This document shows positions 7,373 to 14,453 of a DNA stretch of 18,712 nucleotides, in pieces. The stretch covers positions 1 through 18,712 of the forward strand of contig JBBCJT010000216.1 of assembly GCA_037190665.1 (NCBI GenBank), given 5' to 3'. A model generated the notes under the pieces. That model worked only from the letters and a program-made list of their open reading frames with translations. It ran no database searches and had not been told where the DNA came from. A program made the translations under genes and the position numbers. Within the stretch, counting starts at the first letter, position 1; every line of letters starts with the position of its first letter. Source of the DNA: JBBCJT01 sp037190665. Lineage in GTDB: Bacteria; Pseudomonadota; Alphaproteobacteria; Acetobacterales; Acetobacteraceae.

Positions 7373-7671
7373 GGGGCGGAAGAATAGTGTGGATCACTGT
7401 GGAAAGCGTGGATCATCCGCGCCGTTCCCCGCCCGCACCCCAAACCCGTGCATGGCCGGCACCACCCGCCAAGCTCTGGACGATCGGCGACAGCTCCAAA
7501 GGGGATTTGGGGACATCGGCATTTAGATGAGATTTCTCAATGTGTTGCAGTTGGATGTTGGTGTGAATATATCGCGAGCGACAGGGTTCCCTGCGTGCAT
7601 CCCCGACATCCACACCCCCAACAGAATCCACCGCATTCTCTAATCCTGATTCTCTGTTTAGAGAGACGCGT
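7373..7671. other. Candidate chromosomal replication origin (oriC) between ppsR and hemE
   Basis: This 299-base gap lies between the two genes that flank or neighbour the origin in Caulobacter crescentus and Rickettsia. It contains a perfect TGATCCACA-type DnaA box (the Caulobacter G-box) on the minus strand at 7388-7396. Two related boxes follow at 9-10 base spacing: 7398-7406 (weaker) and 7407-7415 (one mismatch). Further candidates are 7562-7570 (ATATTCACA, one mismatch to TTATNCACA, minus strand) and 7606-7614 (ACATCCACA, plus strand). A segment at 7519-7572 is about 65 percent A+T by my count, a marked dip in GC for this window and a plausible unwinding element. The flanking genes are transcribed away from it. 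No CtrA-type TTAA-N7-TTAA site was found. The same gap must also hold promoters for ppsR and hemE. Confidence 0.7.
7388..7415 (-). promoter_or_regulatory. Cluster of three DnaA-box-like 9-mers
   Basis: On the plus strand the 9-mers read TGTGGATCA (7388), TGTGGAAAG (7398) and CGTGGATCA (7407), i.e. TGATCCACA, CTTTCCACA and TGATCCACG on the minus strand. The first equals the known Caulobacter G-box. Spacing of 9-10 bases puts them on nearly the same face of the helix. They begin only 16 bases upstream of the ppsR start, so DnaA bound here could also affect ppsR transcription. Confidence 0.6.
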
Positions 7672-8694
7672 GTGAAGCCGTCTTTCCTGCGTGCCCTGGC
7701 CGGTGAGCCAGTCTGGCCGCCCCCGATCTGGCTGATGCGCCAAGCCGGCCGCTACCTGCCGGAATACCGCGCCGTGCGTGCACGGGCGGGCGGGTTCGTC
7801 GATCTGTGCCTGACACCCGACCTCGCGGCAGAGGTGACGCTGCAGCCGATCCGCCGCTTCGGCATGGATGCGGCGATCCTGTTCGCCGATATCCTGCTGG
7901 TGCCGATGGCGCTGGGGCAGGGCCTGTCCTTCGTCGAGGGCGAAGGGCCCGTGCTGCCGCCGATCCGCGACGAAGCCGGTATCGCGGCGCTGCGCTACGA
8001 CGCCTCGCGTCTTGCCCCCGTGACCGAGACAGTGCGGCGCGTGCGCGCGGCATTGCCGGCGGAGGTGGCGCTGATCGGCTTCGCCGGCGCGCCGTTCACG
8101 GTGGCCTGCTACATGGTCGAAGGCGGCGGATCGCGCGACTACGCGGCGATCCGCACCATGGCGTATCGCTCGCCCGCGCTTCTCGACCGGCTGATCGCCA
8201 CGATCACCGATGCCACCGTCGCGTATCTGAACGCGCAGGTGGCGGCCGGTGCGCAGGCGCTGATGCTGTTCGATTCCTGGGCCGGCGTGCTGTCCCCTGT
8301 CCTGTTCAAACGCCATGTCGTCGCGGCGACGGCGCGCGTGGTGGCGGGCGTGAAGGCGCAGCATCCGGAGATCCCGATCATCGGTTTCCCGCGCCTCGCC
8401 GGCATGTCGATCGGCAGCTACGTGGCCGGCGCCGGGGTGGACGCGGTCGGGCTCGATACCTCCGCCGATCTGCGCGCCGCGCGGCTGGTGGTGCCGGAGC
8501 GGATGGCGATGCAGGGCAATCTCGATCCGATGGCGCTGGTGGCCGGCGGAACCGCGCTGGATGAGGGCGTGGACAGCATCCTCGCCGCGATGCGCGGACG
8601 GTCTTTCGTCTTCAACCTCGGCCACGGCATCGTGCCGGAGACGCCGCCGGAACACGTCGTCGCCCTCGTCGCGCGCGTCAGGGCCGCATCGTGA
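7672..8694 (+). CDS. hemE: Uroporphyrinogen decarboxylase
   Basis: The 340-residue HemE removes the four acetate carboxyls of uroporphyrinogen III to give coproporphyrinogen III in cytoplasmic haem synthesis. The N-terminal signature PPIWLMRQAGRYLPEYR contains the substrate-binding Arg23 and Arg27, and FADILLVP carries the essential Asp73. The second signature GFAGAPFTVACYMVEGGGS and the C-terminal FNLGHGIVPETPPEHV are also present. Length is normal. The start is GTG at 7672 with a GAGAGA stretch 5 bases upstream; the family N-terminus fits this start. It is first of the haem run, and its TGA overlaps the GTG of hemH (GTGA). It borders the candidate oriC, as in Caulobacter. Confidence 0.97.
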   Translation: MKPSFLRALAGEPVWPPPIWLMRQAGRYLPEYRAVRARAGGFVDLCLTPDLAAEVTLQPIRRFGMDAAILFADILLVPMALGQGLSFVEGEGPVLPPIRDEAGIAALRYDASRLAPVTETVRRVRAALPAEVALIGFAGAPFTVACYMVEGGGSRDYAAIRTMAYRSPALLDRLIATITDATVAYLNAQVAAGAQALMLFDSWAGVLSPVLFKRHVVAATARVVAGVKAQHPEIPIIGFPRLAGMSIGSYVAGAGVDAVGLDTSADLRAARLVVPERMAMQGNLDPMALVAGGTALDEGVDSILAAMRGRSFVFNLGHGIVPETPPEHVVALVARVRAAS

Positions 8695-9755
8695 CGCAGG
8701 CACGGCCGCGCATCGCCATCGTGCTGTTCAATCTCGGCGGCCCCGACAGGCCGGAGAGCGTGCGGCCCTTCCTGTACAACCTGTTCTCCGACCCCGCGAT
8801 CATCCGCGCGCCATGGCCGATCCGGCCATTCCTCGCCTCGCTGATCACGAGGCGCCGCCTGCAGCCGGCGCAGGAGAACTACGCGCTGCTCGGCGGCAAG
8901 TCGCCGCTGCTGGAACTGACCGAGGCGCAGGGGCGCGCGCTGGAGGAAGCCCTCGCGGATGAGATGGACGCGCGCTGCTTCATCGCCATGCGCTACTGGC
9001 ATCCGTTCACCGAGGCGGCGGTCGATGCGGTGAAGGCCTATGCGCCGGACCGCGTCCTGCTGCTGCCGCTCTATCCGCAGTTCTCGACCACCACGACCGG
9101 GTCGAGCATCGCCGCATGGCGCGAGGCGGCGGTGCGGCGGAACCTCGTTGTTCGCACCACGGCGCTGTGCTGCTGGCATTCGGACGATGGTTTCGTCGAC
9201 GCGACCGCCTCGATCGTTGCCGCGTCCTATGCGAAGGCCCGCGCCGAGCTGGATCCGGCCGTGAAGCTACGCGTTCTGTTCTCGGCGCACGGCCTGCCGG
9301 AGAACATCGTCAAGGCCGGCGATCCCTACCAGTGGCAGGTGGAACGCAGCGTCGCGCGGATTTCCGCCGCACTGGGGATCGAGGGGCTGGATCACGAGAT
9401 CTGCTACCAGTCCCGCGTGACGCCGCAGGTCTGGATCGGCCCGTCCACCGAAGACGCGCTGGAGAAGGCCGCCCGCGACGGCGTGGGCGTGCTGGTCGTG
9501 CCGGTCGCCTTCGTGTCCGAGCACAGCGAGACGCTGGTCGAACTCGACATCGAGTACGGGCATCTGGCGAAGAAGCTCGGCATTCCCGGCTATTTCCGCG
9601 CCCCGGCGCAGAACAGCGATCCCGGCTTCATCGCCGCCCTGTCGGGTCTGGTGCGGCGGAGCCTCGCTTCGGAGCAGGCGCTGTGTTCCTGGGCCGGACG
9701 CCGGCAATGCCCGAAGCCGCACGGCGATTGCCCGCACGCGACGGCGGCCGCATGA
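8691..9755 (+). CDS. hemH: Ferrochelatase with C-terminal cysteines
   Basis: The 354-residue ferrochelatase inserts Fe2+ into protoporphyrin IX, the last step of haem synthesis. Family motifs are present: LFNLGGPDRPE near the start, YPQFSTTTTGS (128-138), the catalytic SAHGLP with His200, and FVSEHSETLVELDIEY with Glu280. It carries a Cys-rich tail, Cys332, Cys340 and Cys347, and an internal Cys160-Cys161 pair near the position of human Cys196. These are the places where [2Fe-2S] ligands occur in animal and some alphaproteobacterial ferrochelatases, so a cluster is likely, but this is inferred. The GTG start overlaps the hemE stop by four bases. The ATGA at the end overlaps the next gene. Confidence 0.96.
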   Translation: MTQARPRIAIVLFNLGGPDRPESVRPFLYNLFSDPAIIRAPWPIRPFLASLITRRRLQPAQENYALLGGKSPLLELTEAQGRALEEALADEMDARCFIAMRYWHPFTEAAVDAVKAYAPDRVLLLPLYPQFSTTTTGSSIAAWREAAVRRNLVVRTTALCCWHSDDGFVDATASIVAASYAKARAELDPAVKLRVLFSAHGLPENIVKAGDPYQWQVERSVARISAALGIEGLDHEICYQSRVTPQVWIGPSTEDALEKAARDGVGVLVVPVAFVSEHSETLVELDIEYGHLAKKLGIPGYFRAPAQNSDPGFIAALSGLVRRSLASEQALCSWAGRRQCPKPHGDCPHATAAA

Positions 9756-10423
9756 GGAAGGTCATCGTCAGGCCGGACGCCATCCTGTTCGACTGCGACG
9801 GCGTCATCGCCGACAGCGAAGGCATCATCGCCAACGTGCTGGCAGAGGAGATCACGGCGCTCGGCTGGCCGATGACCGTGGAGGAAGAGCAGCGCGCCTT
9901 CCAGGGCATGACGGGCGCGATGCTGAACGAGCTTCTCGTCTCCCGCCTCGGCCCACTGCCCGAAGGCTGGCGCGCGCGGGTGGATGCGCGCATCTCGGCG
10001 GCGATGGAGGCGGAGCTGCGGCCCGTGCCCGGCATCATCGACGTGCTGCGTCACCTGCACGACGCCGGCCTGACGATGGCGGTGGCGAGCAACAGCGGCC
10101 GCAAGGGGCTCGCCTACAAGATCGGCCGGCTCGGGCTCGGGGAGTTCTTCGGCGGGCGGCTCTTCTCGCATCAGGACGTGGCAGCGCCGAAGCCCGCGCC
10201 GGACCTGTACCTCGCTGCCGCGGCAGCCTGCGGTGCGGCGCCGTCGCGCTGCGTCGTCGTCGAGGATACCGCGATGGGTGCCCGTGCCGGCGTGGCGGCG
10301 GGCTGCCGCGTGCTCGGCTATGCGCGGCACGAGGCGCCCGGCATCGCAGAGACGGGTGCGGAGCTGTTCCGCGACATGGCCGAATTGCCGGCGCTGATCG
10401 GCTACGCGCCGGCGGCCGCATAG
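9752..10423 (+). CDS. HAD-superfamily phosphatase (subfamily IA), copy 1
   Basis: This 223-residue haloacid-dehalogenase-type hydrolase resembles the phosphoglycolate phosphatase / beta-phosphoglucomutase group. All four motifs are visible: nucleophile motif I FDCDGV with Asp14 and Asp16, motif II VASNS with Ser113, Lys147 in APKPAPDLYL, and motif IV VVVEDT with Glu171-Asp172. The cap domain lies between motifs I and II. The ATG overlaps the hemH stop (ATGA), so it is in the haem transcription unit, but no haem-pathway role is known to me. The next gene is a close paralogue. The substrate cannot be predicted; sugar phosphates or phosphoglycolate are the usual ones. Confidence 0.9.
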   Translation: MRKVIVRPDAILFDCDGVIADSEGIIANVLAEEITALGWPMTVEEEQRAFQGMTGAMLNELLVSRLGPLPEGWRARVDARISAAMEAELRPVPGIIDVLRHLHDAGLTMAVASNSGRKGLAYKIGRLGLGEFFGGRLFSHQDVAAPKPAPDLYLAAAAACGAAPSRCVVVEDTAMGARAGVAAGCRVLGYARHEAPGIAETGAELFRDMAELPALIGYAPAAA

Positions 10424-10433
10424 GAGGATCTGG

Positions 10434-11084
10434 GTGCGACCGGACGCGATCCTGTTCGACTGCGATGGCGTGATCGCGGACAGCGAGGGCCTGACGTCAC
10501 GCATCATCGCCGAGGAGATCACCGCCCTCGGCTGGCCGATGACGGCGGAGGAGGAGCATCGCCTTTTCGTCGGCAAGGCGATCTCGTCGATGTACGAGGT
10601 TCTGATCCCCCGCGTCGGCCCCCTGCCCGAAGGCTGGTACGCGCGCGTCCGCGATCGCATCCTGGCGGCGCTGGAGGTCGAGCTCGAACCCATCCCGGGC
10701 ATCATCGACCTGCTTCACCACTTCGAGGCCGCCGGCCTGAAGATGGCGGTGGGCAGCAACAGCTCGCGCGACGAGCTGGAGCTGAAGATGCGGCGGCTGG
10801 GGCTGACCGACTTCTTCGCCGGCCGCATCTTCTCGCATCAGGATGTCGGCGCGCCGAAGCCCGCGCCGAACCTCTACCTCGCCGCCGCCGCTGCCTGCGG
10901 GGCCGATCCCTCGCGCTGCGTGGTGGTGGAGGACACGCCGACCGGCGCGATCGCCGGCATCGCCGCGGGCTGCCGCGTGTTCGGCTACGCGCCGCACGGC
11001 ATGCCGGGACTTGCCGAGGCCGGCGCGCACATCTTCCGCGACATGGCCGAGCTTCCCGGACTGCTGGGGCTGACGCCGGCATGA
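10434..11084 (+). CDS. HAD-superfamily phosphatase (subfamily IA), copy 2
   Basis: This 216-residue paralogue of the preceding gene shares long identical stretches, for example AILFDCDGVIADSEG, EEITALGWPMT and FSHQDV. All HAD catalytic residues are kept: Asp9/Asp11, Ser108, Lys142 and Glu166-Asp167. The GTG start at 10434 follows a perfect AGGAGG (10422-10427) that overlaps the stop codon of copy 1, ten bases between genes. Copy 2 lacks the first six residues of copy 1 and differs mostly in the cap region (about residues 44-62), where HAD enzymes set substrate choice. Both copies look functional. The role within a haem operon is unknown. Confidence 0.9.
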   Translation: MRPDAILFDCDGVIADSEGLTSRIIAEEITALGWPMTAEEEHRLFVGKAISSMYEVLIPRVGPLPEGWYARVRDRILAALEVELEPIPGIIDLLHHFEAAGLKMAVGSNSSRDELELKMRRLGLTDFFAGRIFSHQDVGAPKPAPNLYLAAAAACGADPSRCVVVEDTPTGAIAGIAAGCRVFGYAPHGMPGLAEAGAHIFRDMAELPGLLGLTPA

Positions 11085-11102
11085 TCCGCACCGCGCCGCG
11101 CC

Positions 11103-11552
11103 ATGTTTGATTTCCTCGCCCCGGCGTTCCTGTGGATCAAGGCGCTGCACGTGATCTCCGTGATCGCGTGGATGGCCGGGCTGCTCTACCTGCCGCGCCT
11201 GTTCGTCTATCACTGCGACGCGCCGCCCGGTTCGGAGATGAGCGAGCGGTTCAAGGTGATGGAGTACCGCCTGTTCCGCTTCATCATGGGATCCGCCATG
11301 CACGGGGCATGGACGTTCGGCATCCTGATGATCCTCACCCCCGGCGTGATCGACTGGACGGCCGGGTGGTGGCACGTGAAGTTCACCATGGCCCTGCTGA
11401 TGACCGTGCTGCACGTGATCTTCGGTCGCTGGACGAAGGATTTCCGCCACGACCGCGCGCGCCGGCCGCAGAAGCACTACCGCATCGCCAACGAGGCGCC
11501 GACCGTGGTGATGATCGTGATCGTCATCATGGTGATCGTGCGGCCGTTCTGA
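11103..11552 (+). CDS. hemJ: Protoporphyrinogen IX oxidase HemJ
   Basis: The 149-residue integral membrane protein oxidises protoporphyrinogen IX to protoporphyrin IX in organisms lacking HemG or HemY, which supplies the substrate of HemH. The signature WIKALHVISVIAWMAGLLYL (11-30) contains the conserved His16 and runs into PRLFVYH. Further along are Lys93 in WHVKF and the C-terminal RIANEAPTVVMIVIVIMVIV segment. About four membrane spans are visible, as expected for the family. The ATG at 11103 lies 18 bases after the HAD stop, without a strong Shine-Dalgarno. The gene ends in a TGATG overlap with the acetyltransferase gene. HemE, HemH and HemJ in one run make it a haem operon, although HemA, HemB, HemC and HemF/N are elsewhere. 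Confidence 0.95.
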   Translation: MFDFLAPAFLWIKALHVISVIAWMAGLLYLPRLFVYHCDAPPGSEMSERFKVMEYRLFRFIMGSAMHGAWTFGILMILTPGVIDWTAGWWHVKFTMALLMTVLHVIFGRWTKDFRHDRARRPQKHYRIANEAPTVVMIVIVIMVIVRPF

Positions 11553-11992
11553 TGGACCTTCCCTCCGGCTTCGTCATCGACACCGACCCCGCCCGGCTGG
11601 ACCGGGTGATGATCCACCGCTTCCTGTCCGAGGACAGCTACTGGGCGCGGGGCATCCCGCGCGATGTGGTGGACAGGGCGATCGCGGGCAGCCTGTGCTT
11701 CGGCGTCTACGCGCCGGACGGGCGACAGGCCGGCTTCGCCCGCGCCATCACCGACCGCGCCACCTTCGCCTATGTCGGCGACGTGTTCGTGCTGCCGGAT
11801 TTCCGCGGCCTCGGCCTGTCCAAGGCGCTGATGGCGGCGATGCGGGCTCATCCTGACCTGCAGGGGCTGCGCCGCTGGCTGCTGGTGACCCGGGACGCAC
11901 ACGCATTGTATGCCGGTTTCGGCTTCACCGAGCTGCCCAGCCCGGAGCGATTCATGACGCTTCATCGCGCCAACGCCTACGCTTCCCCTTGA
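11552..11992 (+). CDS. GNAT-family N-acetyltransferase
   Basis: This 146-residue cytoplasmic GNAT-fold protein has acetyl-CoA motif A as DVFVLPDFRGLGLSKALM, with the pyrophosphate loop at residues 85-90, and the late motif DAHALYAGFGF (115-125) typical of a small subfamily often annotated as YjhB/ArgA-like acetyltransferases. The substrate is unknown. Its ATG overlaps the hemJ stop by one base, so it is translationally coupled to the haem operon. It is the last gene before the rho leader. Functional connection to haem synthesis is not evident. Confidence 0.88.
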   Translation: MDLPSGFVIDTDPARLDRVMIHRFLSEDSYWARGIPRDVVDRAIAGSLCFGVYAPDGRQAGFARAITDRATFAYVGDVFVLPDFRGLGLSKALMAAMRAHPDLQGLRRWLLVTRDAHALYAGFGFTELPSPERFMTLHRANAYASP

Positions 11993-12022
11993 CTCGGCGC
12001 CCCGACACCCTCACTTGGCGCG

Positions 12023-12051
12023 TTGACGGGGGTGGACCGGCTGCCTAGCCT
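12023..12051 (+). promoter_or_regulatory. Candidate rho promoter
   Basis: TTGACG (12023-12028) and TAGCCT (12046-12051) are separated by exactly 17 bases, with the rho start 135 bases further downstream. That leaves a leader of roughly 130 bases, long enough for the Rho-dependent self-attenuation known for rho in E. coli. The leader is GC-rich and contains a GGCC-rich palindrome near 12142-12157. Confidence 0.5.
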
Positions 12052-12186
12052 GCGGCCCGCCACCGTCGCCGGCCCAGGCTGGCGCTCCTCCTTCCTTGTC
12101 CCAGGGGTACCGCGCGGCGCCGTCAGGCGCAGTGCCGGCCGACCGGCCGTATCCCATTCCCGACTGACTGACACCCCGAGGCGTCA

Positions 12187-13443
<1,257 letters not shown>

Positions 13444-13461
<18 letters not shown>

Positions 13462-13688
13462 GGGTGTTCACCGCATCGGGTCCTGTCTCCACGTCCTGAC
13501 GGACGACGCGATGAACACGTGAGGGTGTTCGTCGCGTCGAGCCTGTTTCCGCACCCTGACGGACGACGCCATGAACATCTGAGGGTGTTCGTCGCGTCGA
13601 GTCCTGTCTCCGCGTCCCGGTGAGCGACGCGATGAACATCTGAAGGCGTTCACCGCGTCGAGGGTCTACGCGCCACATCCTGACGGAC
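13444..13688 (+). repeat. Four tandem ~61-bp units, each a long-stem hairpin, starting inside the end of rho
   Basis: Units start at 13444, 13505, 13565 and 13626 and are 61, 60, 61 and about 63 bases long. Each begins GACG(C)(G/C)ATGAACA, turns on a TGAG/TGAA-type loop and returns through TGTTC or CGTTC to CGC(A/G)TCG, giving a 13-15 bp stem. Units 1, 2 and 4 end in CTGACGGAC; unit 3 has diverged there. Unit 1 includes the last five sense codons and stop of rho. Unit lengths are not multiples of three, so a protein repeat is not being kept. Likely roles are transcription termination, 3'-end protection, or a regulatory RNA structure. Confidence 0.85.
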
Positions 13689-13808
13689 GTGGTCGGTCCT
13701 TCCCGGATCCCGAGCAGCACCTTCGCCGTAGGCTCGGCCGAGCGTCACTTCACATCCCCGCTTCCTGCATCGCGTCACTTTCACCGCCGGCAAACGGCGG
13801 AGGACGCC
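13689..13808 (+). promoter_or_regulatory. Upstream region of the cysteine peptidase gene
   Basis: This 120-base stretch has a direct repeat GCGTCACTT-CAC / GCGTCACTT-TCAC (13742 and 13772, 30 bases apart), which could be a regulator site. A small hairpin CCGCCG-GCAAA-CGGCGG (13784-13800) overlaps the first two bases of the GGAGG ribosome binding site (13799-13803), so it may limit translation. No clear promoter elements were found. Confidence 0.35.
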
Positions 13809-14351
13809 ATGGCCCAGTACATGCTCAAGCTCCCGACGGAGTTCTATCAGCCGACATCGCTCACCTGCTGGGCCGCGGCGGCCGCGTCCTGGCTGCACGC
13901 CACGCAGATAGGTGTCGCCAACACCGAACAACTGATCGCCCGCTTCCGCCGCTGGGAGAACATGGACGAATCCCTGCCCATGCCGGACGGCACGCCGGAC
14001 CGGCGTGGCGGCCTCGCGGGCGGGATGAAGTCCGTCTACGAACAGCTCGCCATCTACGTCTTCAAGATGGATCGCGGCGACTTCACGGAAGAATGGCTGC
14101 GCACGACGCTGAAGGCGAAGGGCCATCTGATCCAGATGCTCTCGCTCGATGCCAAGGACAGCCTGTGGCATGCGAAGGTCATCTACGGGGTGGGCTATCC
14201 GGAGGGGCATTACAGCGTGTTCGATCCGCTCCGCTCCGGCGCGCGCCCCGGCTCGATGGAGGGCTTCGCGAATATCGACATCGCCGACATCAATTCGGTG
14301 GACGTCGACTTCAGCATGTGGATCGGCTGGGCGAAGTGGGCGGGGCCGTGA
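13809..14351 (+). CDS. Papain-like / C39-like cysteine peptidase domain protein
   Basis: This 180-residue single-domain protein shows the papain-superfamily active-site pattern. Gln14 and Cys20 lie in QPTSLTCWAAAAASW, with the same six-residue spacing as papain Gln19-Cys25. His121 is in LWHAKVIYGVGYP and Asp139 in YSVFDP. This is the layout of the Peptidase_C39_2/AvrRpt2-like groups. Start choice: an ATG at 13809 preceded by GGAGG; an in-frame extension upstream exists but lacks a start that fits. There is no signal peptide, so export, if any, would be by type I or VI secretion. It lies between the rho hairpin array and a GH16-RTX gene on the same strand. Its target is unknown; a toxin/effector or a self-processing protease are both possible. 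Confidence 0.75.
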   Translation: MAQYMLKLPTEFYQPTSLTCWAAAAASWLHATQIGVANTEQLIARFRRWENMDESLPMPDGTPDRRGGLAGGMKSVYEQLAIYVFKMDRGDFTEEWLRTTLKAKGHLIQMLSLDAKDSLWHAKVIYGVGYPEGHYSVFDPLRSGARPGSMEGFANIDIADINSVDVDFSMWIGWAKWAGP

Positions 14352-14356
14352 TTGCG

Positions 14357-14377
14357 CCGGGGTAGAATTTCCCCCGG
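14357..14377 (+). terminator. Short hairpin after the peptidase gene
   Basis: CCGGGG and CCCCGG pair around a nine-base AT-rich loop, 5 bases after the stop codon. No T-run follows, so it is only a weak terminator candidate. Confidence 0.35.
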
Positions 14378-14420
14378 TCGCGAAAACGCGCATGGAAACC
14401 CGCGACCACCTCTTTAGGTT

Positions 14421-14447
14421 GTCCCGTGGCAACACGTTGCACGGGAC
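14421..14447 (+). promoter_or_regulatory. Stem-loop immediately upstream of the GH16-RTX start codon
   Basis: GTCCCGT pairs with ACGGGAC and, after one bulged G, GCAAC pairs with GTTGC, forming a 12-bp stem on a minimal loop. It ends seven bases before the ATG and would hide the only purine-rich stretch (CGGGACA) that could act as a ribosome binding site. It may therefore control translation; no ligand is suggested. Confidence 0.4.
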
Positions 14448-14453
14448 ACGAGC

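Noticed and set aside
7373..7671. CtrA binding sites (TTAA-N7-TTAA) as in the Caulobacter origin
   Set aside because: No TTAA occurs in the gap, so CtrA control as in Caulobacter is not supported.
13689..13808. In-frame N-terminal extension of the cysteine peptidase to 13689
   Set aside because: The ATG at 13809 has a GGAGG ribosome binding site and gives the normal short N-terminus before Gln14 and Cys20; the extension is low-complexity and covers the hairpin and direct repeat.
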